Origin: Flavobacteriales bacterium
GTDB lineage: Bacteria > Bacteroidota > Bacteroidia > Flavobacteriales_F > PHOS-HE28
Length of the DNA: 43,715 nt
Assembly: GCA_020437905.1 (NCBI GenBank)
Contig: JAGQVN010000104.1
Span: 1-43,715, forward strand
Direction of reading: 5' to 3'
Within the stretch, counting starts at the first letter, position 1. Every line of letters begins with the position of its first letter. A program made the position numbers and the translations under genes. Shown here piece by piece: positions 6,913 through 15,296 of this stretch. The notes below the pieces were generated by a model. That model searched no databases. It was not told the DNA's origin and was given only the letters and a program-made list of their open reading frames with translations.

Positions 6913-8823
6913 TCAGCGCGTTCGGAAGCGGATGTGGTAGGAGGTGCCGTTGTCGCCGCCTTCCACGGCGACCATCCCGTTCATTTGCTCCACCAAGCTT
7001 TCGATCAGGGATACACCGAGCGTGGTGCCGTTCTCACTGGCTTGTCCCGCTGGTATGCCGACCCCGTTGTCCTGATAGATCAGGTCGTATAGTCTGTCCT
7101 CCGCTTGTGATATGCGCAAGTGGATGCGCCCTTCGGTGCGCCCCACGAAGGCATGTTTGAAGGAATTGGTGATCAGCTCGTTGAGCACCAGCCCCAGCGG
7201 GACCATCGTGTTCATGTCGAACTCGAGCCCTTCATCCACCTCGGCATCGTAAACCACTTTGATGCCTACCTTGTTCAAGCGCACCAGTTCGGCGAACAGT
7301 TCCTTGATATAATTGCCCAGGTCCAGGTGGGCCAGCTCGTCACCGCGATAAAGCTTTTCGTGGATCAGGGCCATGGAGGTGACCCGGCTCTGGCTCTGGT
7401 CGAACACCTGTTGCAGCCGCTCATCTTCAATGCTCCCGCTCTGAAGACGTAGCAGGCTGGCCACCACTTGGAGGTTGTTCTTCACCCGATGGTGGATCTC
7501 CTTGATCAGCACGCTGATGCGATCGTGTGCCTGTTCCAGTTTTTCCTTCTCCAGCTCCAGTGCTTTCTTCTGTTCGGCATCCATTTGTCGCGCTGCACGA
7601 AGGTTCTCCTGCATTCGCGTCAAAGCGATCCCAAGCTCGTCCATGTCACCGCGCACGGGAACGGGTTCATTATAGTTCCCTTTTCCAATGGCCTCTGCAC
7701 TTTCCGAGAGCGAGCGCACGTGATCGATCATCAGGTTGAAGGACCTGGCCATGGCGCCGAACTCATCCTCGGAGGTCACAGGCACTTTGACGCTGATGTC
7801 TCCATGGGATAGTGCACTTGCCGCTGCCGTGACCTCCTGTACGGTGCGCATCATGCCCCGCATGATCACGAAGGCCATGATGGTGACCACCGTGATCACC
7901 CCGATCAAGGCCAGGACCACCACCAACAAGCGCAGTTCCGCGTAGCGCTGGTTCTCCTCCGTGGTCTCGAGGATGGCCTCCATGGATATCCGCTCGACCG
8001 CTCGGAGCTTGTCCAAGGCTTCCTCGGATAGGCGCCACCACTGCTCGGCGTCCACATTGCTGCCCTCGAGCGAGCGTCGCTGACGGACCGTGCCGATGAC
8101 CGTGCGCAGGAAATTCACCTGGGGGCCCTGGAACAGTTCCCTGTAGGAGGCAACCACCTCATGTGCTGCATCGCGTTCGAAAAGGAGCAGGTTGTTCTGA
8201 TAAAGGGCCATGCGGTCCTCCAGTTCTGAAGCCCGCAGTTCTTCAAGGCTGTCACCCTCGAAGGCCCGACCGAGCGTGATGCGTATCGAGACCAACGCAT
8301 TGAATGCGTTCAACAGGCTCAGGTGACTGTAGATCCGGTCCTTGGTGGCCGGCTCCAACGCGAGCTTGCCCATGCGTCCGAGGTCGTCCAGGATACCGGC
8401 ACGCATGACCCGATATTCCTGCTCCATGTCGCTTACCGCGATTCGACGCGACTTTATTCGTTCCCGGAGCAGCTCGACACGGGCCAATAGGTCCACCCCC
8501 TGCACATCGCGTGAGATCAACAACGACGGGTCGGTGATCCGGGAGGCCGCTTCATCCGTCTTGGCGAATTGCAGGTCCAAGCGGCCCAGCGGCTTTCCAT
8601 CATCGCTCAGGTACATGACGGCTTCCACGGTCTCCTGTTGAAGCTGGTGGAGCAATTCGGAGAACAGGTCGATGTTGCGCGCCTGCACGTCCACATAGTG
8701 CATGATGTTCCGACGCTTGATGCTCGAGTCGATCTGCTTTCCGATAAGCAGTACCAGGCCCAGCACCGGAATGCCCAGCGTGATCAGGAACTTCGTTCGG
8801 ACAGGTAGGTCGGCGAAACGCAT
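6913..8823 (-). CDS. NIT-domain sensor histidine kinase (HisKA_2 type)
   Basis: 636 residues. TM1 is at about 12-28, followed by a helical extracytoplasmic region of about 270 residues whose pattern ([17 protein letters not shown] near 57 through [14 protein letters not shown] near 207) fits the nitrate/nitrite-sensing NIT domain. TM2 is at about 299-322, HAMP at 322-375, a coiled coil at about 405-440, then the H-box EIHHRVKNN (442-450), N-box [12 protein letters not shown] (548-559), G1 DNGVGIP and G2 GTTLGVSLI. It is a membrane sensor that autophosphorylates on His444/445. No response regulator gene is in the window, so the kinase is an orphan here. The ligand is inferred from the domain family only. 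Confidence 0.85.
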   Translation of the reverse strand: MRFADLPVRTKFLITLGIPVLGLVLLIGKQIDSSIKRRNIMHYVDVQARNIDLFSELLHQLQQETVEAVMYLSDDGKPLGRLDLQFAKTDEAASRITDPSLLISRDVQGVDLLARVELLRERIKSRRIAVSDMEQEYRVMRAGILDDLGRMGKLALEPATKDRIYSHLSLLNAFNALVSIRITLGRAFEGDSLEELRASELEDRMALYQNNLLLFERDAAHEVVASYRELFQGPQVNFLRTVIGTVRQRRSLEGSNVDAEQWWRLSEEALDKLRAVERISMEAILETTEENQRYAELRLLVVVLALIGVITVVTIMAFVIMRGMMRTVQEVTAAASALSHGDISVKVPVTSEDEFGAMARSFNLMIDHVRSLSESAEAIGKGNYNEPVPVRGDMDELGIALTRMQENLRAARQMDAEQKKALELEKEKLEQAHDRISVLIKEIHHRVKNNLQVVASLLRLQSGSIEDERLQQVFDQSQSRVTSMALIHEKLYRGDELAHLDLGNYIKELFAELVRLNKVGIKVVYDAEVDEGLEFDMNTMVPLGLVLNELITNSFKHAFVGRTEGRIHLRISQAEDRLYDLIYQDNGVGIPAGQASENGTTLGVSLIESLVEQMNGMVAVEGGDNGTSYHIRFRTR

Positions 8824-8835
8824 CGGCTGGTTCCA

Positions 8836-8843
8836 CGAAGTTA
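8836..8843 (-). promoter_or_regulatory. -7-like promoter box (TAACTTCG) for the histidine kinase
   Basis: TAACTTCG on the minus strand, 12 nt before the kinase start. It is the TTCG variant of the TAnnTTTG box, which recurs before dnaG and ftsX in this window. Confidence 0.35.
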
Positions 8844-8884
8844 GCCAAGGCCCCGGTGATCAAGGCCAAAGCGCCTGGCGGGGC

Positions 8885-8892
8885 TACCTTTG
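8885..8892 (+). promoter_or_regulatory. -7 promoter box (TACCTTTG) for the carboxyltransferase gene
   Basis: Exact TAnnTTTG match 32 nt before the ATG at 8925. It supports that ATG over the in-frame start at 8856, which would lie upstream of the promoter. Confidence 0.5.
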
Positions 8893-8924
8893 GACCGCTT
8901 CACCAAGAGCCCCGCCCCTACCCC

Positions 8925-10466
8925 ATGAACGAACATTTCGATCGCCTCGACCGCACTGTTGAACAAGCCCTGGAAGGAGGGGGTGCCGATCGCATTGCAG
9001 CGCAGCATAAGAAAGGGAAGCTTTCTGCGCGTGAGCGGCTCGACCTGTTGTTGGACGAAGGATCCTTCCAGGAGATCGGTCAGCTGGTGACCCATCGCAG
9101 CCACCATTTCGGCTTGGACCAACAGGTGTTCCTGGGTGATGGTGTGGTCACCGGCTATGGGACGATCGAGGGCAGAACGGTGTATGTATTCTCCCAGGAT
9201 TTCACGGTCATGGGAGGATCTCTGGCTGAGGCCCATGCCGAGAAGATCTGCCGGATCATGGACCTGGCCATGCAGAACGGCTCGCCGGTGATCGGGTTGA
9301 ACGATTCCGGCGGGGCCCGGATACAGGAGGGCGTGGTCTCCCTGGGGGGATATGCGGACATCTTTTTTCGCAATGTGCGCGCGAGCGGCGTAGTGCCGCA
9401 GATCAGCGCCATCCTTGGACCCTGTGCAGGTGGTGCGGTGTACAGCCCTGCCCTTACCGACTTCGTCATGATGGCCGAAGGGACGAGCTACATGTTCGTG
9501 ACCGGGCCGAACGTGGTGAAGACCGTAACGCACGAAGAGGTCTCAGCCGAGGAACTTGGAGGCGCGTCTGCACATGCCACCAAGAGCGGGGTGGCACATT
9601 TCACAGCCCCGAACGAATTGGAGGCCCTGCGGGAATTACGCCGCCTGGTGGGGTACATCCCGAACAATTGTGAGGATGAACCTCCGCGCACGGTTTATAC
9701 CCCGGGGGATGAAAGAAGGCCTGGGCTGGATGCGATCATTCCCGAGAACCCCAATCAACCCTATGATATCCGAGAGCTGCTGAACGCCGTGATCGATCCG
9801 GACAGCAGCATGGAGGTGCATGCGGAATACGGGAAGAACATGGTCGTTGGTTTCGCGCGTGTCGCCGGTCAGGTGGTGGGCTGCGTAGCCAATCAACCCG
9901 CGGTGCTTGCCGGGGTATTGGACATCGATGCATCGATCAAGGCAGCCCGCTTCGTGCGGTTCTGCGATGCCTTCAACATCCCGCTCCTCGTATTTGTGGA
10001 TGTCCCCGGGTTCCTGCCCGGAACCGATCAGGAGTGGCGCGGTATCATCGACCATGGGGCCAAGTTGCTTTACGCATTCAGTGAGGCCACGGTGCCGAGG
10101 ATAACTGTCATCACGAGAAAGGCCTACGGTGGAGCGTATGATGTGATGAACTCCAAGCATATCGGAGCGGATATGAACTTTGCGTGGCCATCCGCGGAGA
10201 TCGCTGTGATGGGAGCGAAGGGTGCGGCCGAGATCATCTTCCGGAGCGAGATCGCCAAGGCGAAGGACCCGGAGGCCAAATGGAGGGAGAAGGAAGAGGA
10301 ATACCGCAGGCAGTTCGCCCATCCTTATGAGGCGGCATCGCGGGGTTATGTGGACGAAGTGATCCGACCCAGTGAGACACGGATCAAGTTGATCCAAGCC
10401 TTGCATATGCTTCGGAACAAGGTGGATAAGCTTCCCAGGAAGAAGCACGGGAACATTCCCTTGTGA
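8925..10466 (+). CDS. Acyl-CoA carboxylase, carboxyltransferase (beta) subunit
   Basis: 513 residues, the usual length for propionyl-CoA carboxylase beta chains. The N-terminal half holds [31 protein letters not shown] and [16 protein letters not shown], which form the first CoA/biotin pocket. The C-terminal half holds [16 protein letters not shown] and [13 protein letters not shown], the second oxyanion-hole region. The enzyme transfers carboxyl from carboxybiotin to an acyl-CoA, probably propionyl-CoA, feeding the methylmalonyl-CoA route in the cytoplasm. No biotin carboxylase or biotin carrier gene is adjacent, so partners must be elsewhere. An internal start upstream adds 23 residues that do not look like family sequence. 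Confidence 0.93.
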   Translation: MNEHFDRLDRTVEQALEGGGADRIAAQHKKGKLSARERLDLLLDEGSFQEIGQLVTHRSHHFGLDQQVFLGDGVVTGYGTIEGRTVYVFSQDFTVMGGSLAEAHAEKICRIMDLAMQNGSPVIGLNDSGGARIQEGVVSLGGYADIFFRNVRASGVVPQISAILGPCAGGAVYSPALTDFVMMAEGTSYMFVTGPNVVKTVTHEEVSAEELGGASAHATKSGVAHFTAPNELEALRELRRLVGYIPNNCEDEPPRTVYTPGDERRPGLDAIIPENPNQPYDIRELLNAVIDPDSSMEVHAEYGKNMVVGFARVAGQVVGCVANQPAVLAGVLDIDASIKAARFVRFCDAFNIPLLVFVDVPGFLPGTDQEWRGIIDHGAKLLYAFSEATVPRITVITRKAYGGAYDVMNSKHIGADMNFAWPSAEIAVMGAKGAAEIIFRSEIAKAKDPEAKWREKEEEYRRQFAHPYEAASRGYVDEVIRPSETRIKLIQALHMLRNKVDKLPRKKHGNIPL

Positions 10467-10473
10467 CCCGTGC

Positions 10474-10494
10474 AGCTGTCCTTGGATGACAGCT
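10474..10494. terminator. Possible bidirectional hairpin between convergent genes
   Basis: AGCTGTC (10474-10480) and GACAGCT (10488-10494) form a 7-bp stem with a 7-nt loop, filling the 34-nt gap between two converging stop codons. There is no T-run on either side. Confidence 0.4.
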
Positions 10495-10500
10495 ACCCGA

Positions 10501-11289
10501 TCACGCCAGAAGCCCCATGGCCATCGCTGCGCCGATGCCCAACAGAAAGGCCCCGACCAACAGCCGTACCATGCGGAAGGTGACCTTGGGTATCAGGCGC
10601 TTTCCAACGTAGGCGCCCAGAAATGCACAGAGCACGGCCAGGGTGAGCACCGGCCATTCCGGTCCGAGCATGTCGCTGTGCCAACCGGCCATGTACACCG
10701 GGATACGCGTGAGATCCACCAACAAGGCGATCGCAATGCCTGTAGCGATGTAGGCCTCCTTGCCGAGCCCACTGTGCAAAAGGAACAGGCTGCGCAATGC
10801 TCCCTGGTGTCCGCTGAGCCCTCCGAAGAACCCGCTCAAGGTCCCGCCGAGCAGTTCGTATCCCTGCAGTCCCGTATATCGGTCAAACACCGGGAACAGT
10901 TCGATGCACGCGAAGAGGATCATCAGTAACCCGATGGCGAGCTCCAATGCGCCTACAGGTCCGTTGACCCCCATGAACAGCCCATCGCCGCCTTCCAGCC
11001 AGCGCAGCAGATACGCACCCGCGAATGCACCGAGTATCGAAGGCACTCCGAAACGAAGGACCATCCGCCGATCCACCGACCCACGCAACAGCCAGAATTT
11101 GAACACATTGTTCAGCAGGTGTACCACAGCGGTCATGGCGATGGCTTGAGGAAGCGGGAAGAACAGCGCGAAGACAGGAAGCATCAGCGTACCCAGCCCG
11201 AAACCACTGATCAGCGTCAGCAGGGATGCGACCACCGAGGCAAGTGCAATGATCAGCGTCGGAATGGAGAGCATATCCCCGGTGAACAT
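10501..11289 (-). CDS. TauE/SafE family sulfite-exporter-type permease
   Basis: 262 residues with about eight hydrophobic helices arranged as two similar halves. The first half shows LTLISGFGLGTLMLPVFALFFP and VVHLLNNVFKFWLLRG, and the second shows GTLSGFFGGLSGHQGALRSL. These glycine-rich re-entrant segments are the family hallmark. Family members export sulfite, sulfoacetate or similar organosulfur anions; the substrate cannot be told here. The start may be 11289 or the ATG 15 nt further in. It is convergent with the carboxyltransferase gene and divergent from the thioredoxin-like gene. Confidence 0.88.
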   Translation of the reverse strand: MFTGDMLSIPTLIIALASVVASLLTLISGFGLGTLMLPVFALFFPLPQAIAMTAVVHLLNNVFKFWLLRGSVDRRMVLRFGVPSILGAFAGAYLLRWLEGGDGLFMGVNGPVGALELAIGLLMILFACIELFPVFDRYTGLQGYELLGGTLSGFFGGLSGHQGALRSLFLLHSGLGKEAYIATGIAIALLVDLTRIPVYMAGWHSDMLGPEWPVLTLAVLCAFLGAYVGKRLIPKVTFRMVRLLVGAFLLGIGAAMAMGLLA

Positions 11290-11313
11290 ACGCAGGCCAT
11301 GTTCACCCTGCGT

Positions 11314-11321
11314 TAATTTTG
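11314..11321 (+). promoter_or_regulatory. -7 promoter box (TAATTTTG) for the thioredoxin-like gene
   Basis: Exact TAnnTTTG match, 18 nt before the ATG at 11340. Confidence 0.5.
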
Positions 11322-11339
11322 CCGCACGAAAGCAACACG

Positions 11340-11972
11340 ATGATGATGAAAGTACTTCTTCCTTTCCTGGCCGTTGGCCTTCTGAGCACCCCGCATGGCG
11401 AGTTGCCTGATCTGCAGATCGGTGACGCGATGCCGGTACCCGAGCATCGCATGATGGACGTTTCCGGCAAGGAGCTTTCCTTGGGACAGGTCAAAGGGGA
11501 GAATGGCCTGGTGGTGATCTTCAGTTGCAATACCTGCCCCTTCGTGATCGGCAGTAACGACAGCGAAGGGTGGGAAGGGCGCTACCCGGAATTGGCGGCA
11601 CTGTTCGCCAAGAACGGGGTGGGCTTTGCGTTGGTGAACAGCAATGAAGCCAAACGCGATGCTGGTGACAGCTACGAGGACATGCGCGTGCGCTACAAGG
11701 AGAAGAACTATGCACAGTATTACATGCTGGACACCGATCATGTGGTCGCGGATGCCTTCGGGGCCCGGACCACGCCGCACGTGTTCCTCTTCAACAAGGA
11801 CATGAAGCTCGTGTACAAGGGTGCCATTGATGACAGCGTGGAAAGTGCCTCCGGTGTAAAGGAGAATTACCTGAGCAACGCCCTTCGGGGGCTGGTGAGC
11901 GGGAAGGCGATCGACCCGGCCATGACCCGGAACATCGGTTGCAGCATCAAACGGAAGCCGCACGAGCATTGA
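11340..11972 (+). CDS. Exported thioredoxin-fold (redoxin/AhpC-TSA-like) protein
   Basis: 210 residues. A short hydrophobic leader (about 4-17, MKVLLPFLAVGLLS) suggests export. The fold shows the redoxin start (IGDAMPVPEHRMMDVSGKELSL), the active-site loop FSCNTCPFV with Cys63 and Cys66, and the cis-proline segment GARTTPHVFLFNKD (Pro146). An extra cysteine sits near the end (Cys201). It probably acts as a periplasmic thiol oxidoreductase or resolving protein. Three consecutive ATG codons (11340, 11343, 11346) make the exact start uncertain. A weak hairpin follows at 11982. Confidence 0.82.
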   Translation: MMMKVLLPFLAVGLLSTPHGELPDLQIGDAMPVPEHRMMDVSGKELSLGQVKGENGLVVIFSCNTCPFVIGSNDSEGWEGRYPELAALFAKNGVGFALVNSNEAKRDAGDSYEDMRVRYKEKNYAQYYMLDTDHVVADAFGARTTPHVFLFNKDMKLVYKGAIDDSVESASGVKENYLSNALRGLVSGKAIDPAMTRNIGCSIKRKPHEH

Positions 11973-11981
11973 TCGCTGCGA

Positions 11982-11997
11982 CGATCCGGAGGGATCG
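11982..11997 (+). terminator. Weak hairpin between thioredoxin-like gene and purD
   Basis: CGATCC and GGATCG form a 6-bp stem with a GGAG loop, 9 nt after the stop codon. There is no real T-run, so termination would be inefficient or rho-dependent. Confidence 0.3.
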
Positions 11998-12039
11998 GTC
12001 CTGTTGAAAAGATCATTTCGGACGGGGGCCTGACCGTTG

Positions 12040-12047
12040 TTCCTTTG
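12040..12047 (+). promoter_or_regulatory. -7-like box (TTCCTTTG) for purD
   Basis: One mismatch to TAnnTTTG, 19 nt before the ATG at 12067. It supports that ATG over an upstream in-frame TTG. Confidence 0.35.
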
Positions 12048-12066
12048 CGTGAAAGGAACGCTGCGG

Positions 12067-13374
12067 ATGAATGTGCTTTTGATCGGAAGCGGTGGCAGGG
12101 AACATGCCTTGGCATGGAAGATCACCCAAAGCTCCCTGCTTGATGAACTGTACATCGCTCCCGGGAATCCGGGCATGGAACGCCATGGACGATGCGTAGC
12201 GTTGGATATCCATGATCATGATGCGTTGCGCGCATTCCTCCTGGAAAAACGCATCGGCATCGTTGTGGTCGGCCCTGAGGCCCCCTTGGTGGAGGGCCTG
12301 CACGATCGTATCGCGGCCGATCCCGAGCTGAAGAAGGTCACGGTCATCGGTCCAAAGGCGTCGGGGGCCCGCCTTGAGGGTAGCAAGGATTTCGCCAAGG
12401 AGTTCATGTTCCGTCACAACATCCCCACCGCAGCACACAGGAGTTTCGGGAAGGAGGAGGTCGGGCTTGCGATCGAGCATCTGGAGAAGGTGCCGCCGCC
12501 ATTCGTGATCAAAGCCGATGGTCTTGCCGCCGGCAAAGGGGTCGTCATCACTTCGGATAGGAAGGAGGCCATGGAAGTGGTGAGGGGCATGCTCGGTGGT
12601 TCGCGCCTCGGCCCGGCCGGGCAACGGGTCGTGATCGAGGAGTTCCTGGAAGGACGCGAAGTGTCAGCCTTTTTGATCACCGATGGCCGGTCGTTCAAGA
12701 TGCTGCCCGCGGCCAAGGACTACAAGCGGATCGGCGACCAGGACCAGGGACCGAACACGGGAGGGATGGGAGCGGTATCTCCGGTCCCGTTCGCTGACAA
12801 GGACTTCATGCAGAAAGTACACGATCGTATCGCCGCCCCAACGATCAGAGGCCTTTCAACAGAGGGGATCCCCTTTCAGGGATTCCTGTTCATGGGCCTT
12901 ATGAACGTGAAGGGCGACCCTTACGTGATCGAGTACAATGTGCGACTTGGCGACCCCGAGGCACAGGCCATCCTGCCGCGGCTGCGCTCCGACCTGCTCG
13001 ATCTGTTCGAGGGCATTGCCACCGATACGCTCAGTGAGTGCCATGTTGATGTGGATGACAGGACCACAGCCACCGTGGTCCTGGCCTCGGAAGGCTATCC
13101 GGGGAAATACCGAACGGGCTTTCCGATCGGTGGTTCAGAGCTCCTGCGGAACGCGCTCCTGTTCCATTCAGGCACGACCAAGGATGGAGAGGAACTGCGC
13201 ACGAATGGAGGCCGGGTACTGTCCGTCACGTGCTTCGGTAAGGACCTTGAACAGGCCGTGGTGAACGCCTACACCAACGTTCAGCTCATCGATTTCAAGG
13301 GAAAGTATCATCGCACCGATATCGGGCACGATCTGGCCCGCAAACCGAATGCCCGCGCACCGCAGCAGGTCTGA
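12067..13374 (+). CDS. purD: Phosphoribosylamine--glycine ligase
   Basis: 435 residues, the normal length. The N-terminal domain starts MNVLLIGSGGREHALAWK and contains GPEAPLVEGLHDRI. The ATP-grasp domain has KADGLAAGKGVVI (about 152-164) and PNTGGMGAVSPVP. The magnesium-binding segment YNVRLGDPEAQA follows at about 298. The enzyme joins glycine to phosphoribosylamine with ATP, the second step of purine synthesis. purQ lies about 1.2 kb downstream on the same strand, but two membrane-protein genes lie between and purQ has its own promoter box. The stop lies 2 nt from the stop of the convergent small gene. Confidence 0.97.
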   Translation: MNVLLIGSGGREHALAWKITQSSLLDELYIAPGNPGMERHGRCVALDIHDHDALRAFLLEKRIGIVVVGPEAPLVEGLHDRIAADPELKKVTVIGPKASGARLEGSKDFAKEFMFRHNIPTAAHRSFGKEEVGLAIEHLEKVPPPFVIKADGLAAGKGVVITSDRKEAMEVVRGMLGGSRLGPAGQRVVIEEFLEGREVSAFLITDGRSFKMLPAAKDYKRIGDQDQGPNTGGMGAVSPVPFADKDFMQKVHDRIAAPTIRGLSTEGIPFQGFLFMGLMNVKGDPYVIEYNVRLGDPEAQAILPRLRSDLLDLFEGIATDTLSECHVDVDDRTTATVVLASEGYPGKYRTGFPIGGSELLRNALLFHSGTTKDGEELRTNGGRVLSVTCFGKDLEQAVVNAYTNVQLIDFKGKYHRTDIGHDLARKPNARAPQQV

Positions 13375-13376
13375 GC

Positions 13377-13559
13377 TCAAAGATGCTCTCCCTTCTCGCG
13401 TGCACGCTTGTTGTACCGGTTCTGTAAGCTCATCCAATACAGAAAGCCGATCGACATCACGGCGATGATCCCCACAACAGGCAGCCACCCGAAAGGCACC
13501 AGCAGCCAATCAAAGGTCATTTCCAGCGCCCTACCGATCCCGAACCAGATCTCCTGCAT
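13377..13559 (-). CDS. 60-residue membrane protein, DUF6341-like
   Basis: 60 residues with one or two hydrophobic stretches (about 15-45: FDWLLVPFGWLPVVGIIAVM then IGFLYWMSLQ) and a basic tail. The pattern 'F...L.PF..L......N/I.....IGF..YWM.QL' is like the small Bacteroidota family DUF6341, which as I recall sits beside purD and a DUF6427 gene in flavobacteria; that is the arrangement here, although this copy lies on the opposite strand. A good TATATTTG box 22 nt upstream supports expression. Function unknown. Confidence 0.65.
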   Translation of the reverse strand: MQEIWFGIGRALEMTFDWLLVPFGWLPVVGIIAVMSIGFLYWMSLQNRYNKRAREKGEHL

Positions 13560-13581
13560 GTCCGTCGTGCTTTGTGGTCGT

Positions 13582-13589
13582 CAAATATA
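13582..13589 (-). promoter_or_regulatory. -7 promoter box (TATATTTG) for the 60-residue membrane protein
   Basis: Exact TAnnTTTG match on the minus strand, 22 nt before the start at 13559. Confidence 0.55.
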
Positions 13590-13614
13590 GCCGACCACCG
13601 GCGATAGCAAGAAC

Positions 13615-14592
13615 ATGTTCGTCAACTGGTTCCGAACCTATCAACCGGCCATCCTGATGATCCTTGTCATCTTGGTACCGGCCCTGTGGGTCCCGGGACC
13701 GGGAAGGTCCCCGGACCCGGGTCCGCTCGGCACCATGCTCCTCTTTCGGCCCTTCGAAGCGTGGTTCCTCGCGTTTCCATGGGCCGCTTGGATCACAGGT
13801 GTGGCGATCACGTTGGGATCGGCCATCTGGATCGATGTGCTGGCCAATCGGGTGGAGCTCTTCGAACGACGGAACCATCTTCCAGCCTTGTTGTTCCCGA
13901 TCGTGCTCTCCATGGCCCCTGGAGGAGCGTCCTGCGACCCCGCTCTGTTGGGCATGCCCTTCGTGGTGTTCGCCTTGGGCCGGATCTGGAGCATCCAAGG
14001 CAAGATGCGCGCCTTTGCAGCCATCTTCGATGCCGGAAGCCTCATCGGGATCTCCGCGCTCTTTTACCTGCCGTATGCTTTCCTTCTCGTTGTCCTGCTG
14101 GCCTCGGTATCGGTAATGCGGTCGTTCAGCCTGCGTGAGTTCCTCACTCCGCTCCTGGGCTTCTCAACGGTCCTGTTCCTGGCATGGATGTTCGGAGCGC
14201 TGTTCCTGGGCCCCGGGCATGTTCTCGACCCTTCCATAAGCTCACTGCCACTCCCCGCCCAGGAACGTGTTCCGCAATGGTTGTTGATCGCTGCGGCCCT
14301 GGTGTTCCTGCCGTTCCTGTTCTATGCCGTCGTTTCTTTCTCGACGGTCTATGGGCGTAGCGTCATGAGCGAGAAGAACCTGAGGAGCTCCATCCTGGCG
14401 TTGCTTGCGGCCTCCATTCCCATCGTCGTTTTCGAACTGTTCACAGGAGGAAGGTTCCCAATGGCCCTTGTTGCACTTCCCATGTCCCTCTTCCTGACCT
14501 ATCCGTTCCAACTCCTGCAGCGGACCTGGTTGGCGGAACTGATCCTGTTGGCCATGCTGGCCACGGCGGGAATGATGCGGTGGATGGCCTGA
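13615..14592 (+). CDS. Polytopic membrane protein, DUF6427-like
   Basis: 325 residues with about nine hydrophobic segments spread over the whole length. It starts MFVNWFRTYQPAILMILVIL and ends in alternating transmembrane helices and short loops (PFQLLQRTWLAELILLAMLA). No catalytic motif is visible. The length, topology, start pattern and placement next to purD and a DUF6341-like gene fit the Bacteroidota family DUF6427. It runs up to 14 nt before purQ and reads toward it, so some read-through into purQ is likely. Function unknown. Confidence 0.7.
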   Translation: MFVNWFRTYQPAILMILVILVPALWVPGPGRSPDPGPLGTMLLFRPFEAWFLAFPWAAWITGVAITLGSAIWIDVLANRVELFERRNHLPALLFPIVLSMAPGGASCDPALLGMPFVVFALGRIWSIQGKMRAFAAIFDAGSLIGISALFYLPYAFLLVVLLASVSVMRSFSLREFLTPLLGFSTVLFLAWMFGALFLGPGHVLDPSISSLPLPAQERVPQWLLIAAALVFLPFLFYAVVSFSTVYGRSVMSEKNLRSSILALLAASIPIVVFELFTGGRFPMALVALPMSLFLTYPFQLLQRTWLAELILLAMLATAGMMRWMA

Positions 14593-14594
14593 AG

Positions 14595-14602
14595 TACCTT
14601 TG
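14595..14602 (+). promoter_or_regulatory. -7 promoter box (TACCTTTG) immediately before purQ
   Basis: Exact TAnnTTTG match ending 4 nt before the purQ ATG and starting 2 nt after the upstream stop codon. Transcription from it would begin at or next to the ATG. Confidence 0.5.
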
Positions 14603-14606
14603 TGGC

Positions 14607-15296
14607 ATGAAATGCGGGGTGGTCGTTTTTCCGGGTTCCAATTGCGATGAGGACATGGTCTTTGTCCTGGCCACTGTGTTGAACAGGAAGGTGGAGCGCC
14701 TTTGGCACAAGGAGCACGACCTGAAAGGATGCGAATTGATCGTTCTTCCAGGTGGGTTCTCCTATGGGGATTATTTACGGTCGGGGGCCATTGCCCGCTT
14801 CTCCCCCATCATGCAGGAAGTGGTCGCCCATGCCCGGAAAGGTGCTCCCGTTCTGGGTATTTGCAATGGATTCCAAGTGCTCTGCGAAGCAGGCCTGTTG
14901 CCGGGCGCCCTGTTGCACAATGCGGGTCAGCGCTTCGTGTGCAGGAACGTGCACGTTACGGCCGGGACCGCGAACTCGCCCCTGACCTCGGAACTATCCG
15001 GGAAGGTCCTGAAGATACCCGTGGCCCATGGTGAGGGGCGGTACTACCTGCCGGAGAACGAATTGCAGGAACTGCGGCGGAACGACCAGGTGCTCTTCCG
15101 CTATTGCGACGCGAACGGCCAGCTATCGGATCGATCGAACCCCAATGGCAGCTTGGACCACATTGCCGGGGTGTGCAACGCTGCTCGGAACGTCTTCGGA
15201 ATGATGCCGCATCCCGAGCGTGCCGCGGATGAGCGGCTTGGTAACACCGACGGCAAAGCGATCCTGGCTGGCCTTGTCCAAGCTGTGGTGGCTTGA
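14607..15296 (+). CDS. purQ: Phosphoribosylformylglycinamidine synthase, glutaminase subunit
   Basis: 229 residues, normal length for stand-alone PurQ. It is a class I glutamine amidotransferase with nucleophile Cys86 in VLGICNGFQVL and His202/Glu204 in MMPHPERA. The start MKCGVVVFPGSNCDED is typical. It supplies ammonia from glutamine to PurL in the fourth step of purine synthesis. The presence of a separate PurQ implies a small PurL plus PurS elsewhere, not the large fused PurL. An in-frame ATG 27 nt upstream is inside the preceding gene and ahead of the promoter box. Its last 174 bases are overlapped by the antisense end of the CotH gene. Confidence 0.97.
   Translation: MKCGVVVFPGSNCDEDMVFVLATVLNRKVERLWHKEHDLKGCELIVLPGGFSYGDYLRSGAIARFSPIMQEVVAHARKGAPVLGICNGFQVLCEAGLLPGALLHNAGQRFVCRNVHVTAGTANSPLTSELSGKVLKIPVAHGEGRYYLPENELQELRRNDQVLFRYCDANGQLSDRSNPNGSLDHIAGVCNAARNVFGMMPHPERAADERLGNTDGKAILAGLVQAVVA

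Noticed and set aside
6913-6915. Possible read-through or fusion between yebC and the kinase
   Set aside because: The two genes simply converge with abutting stop codons; both ends match family ends.
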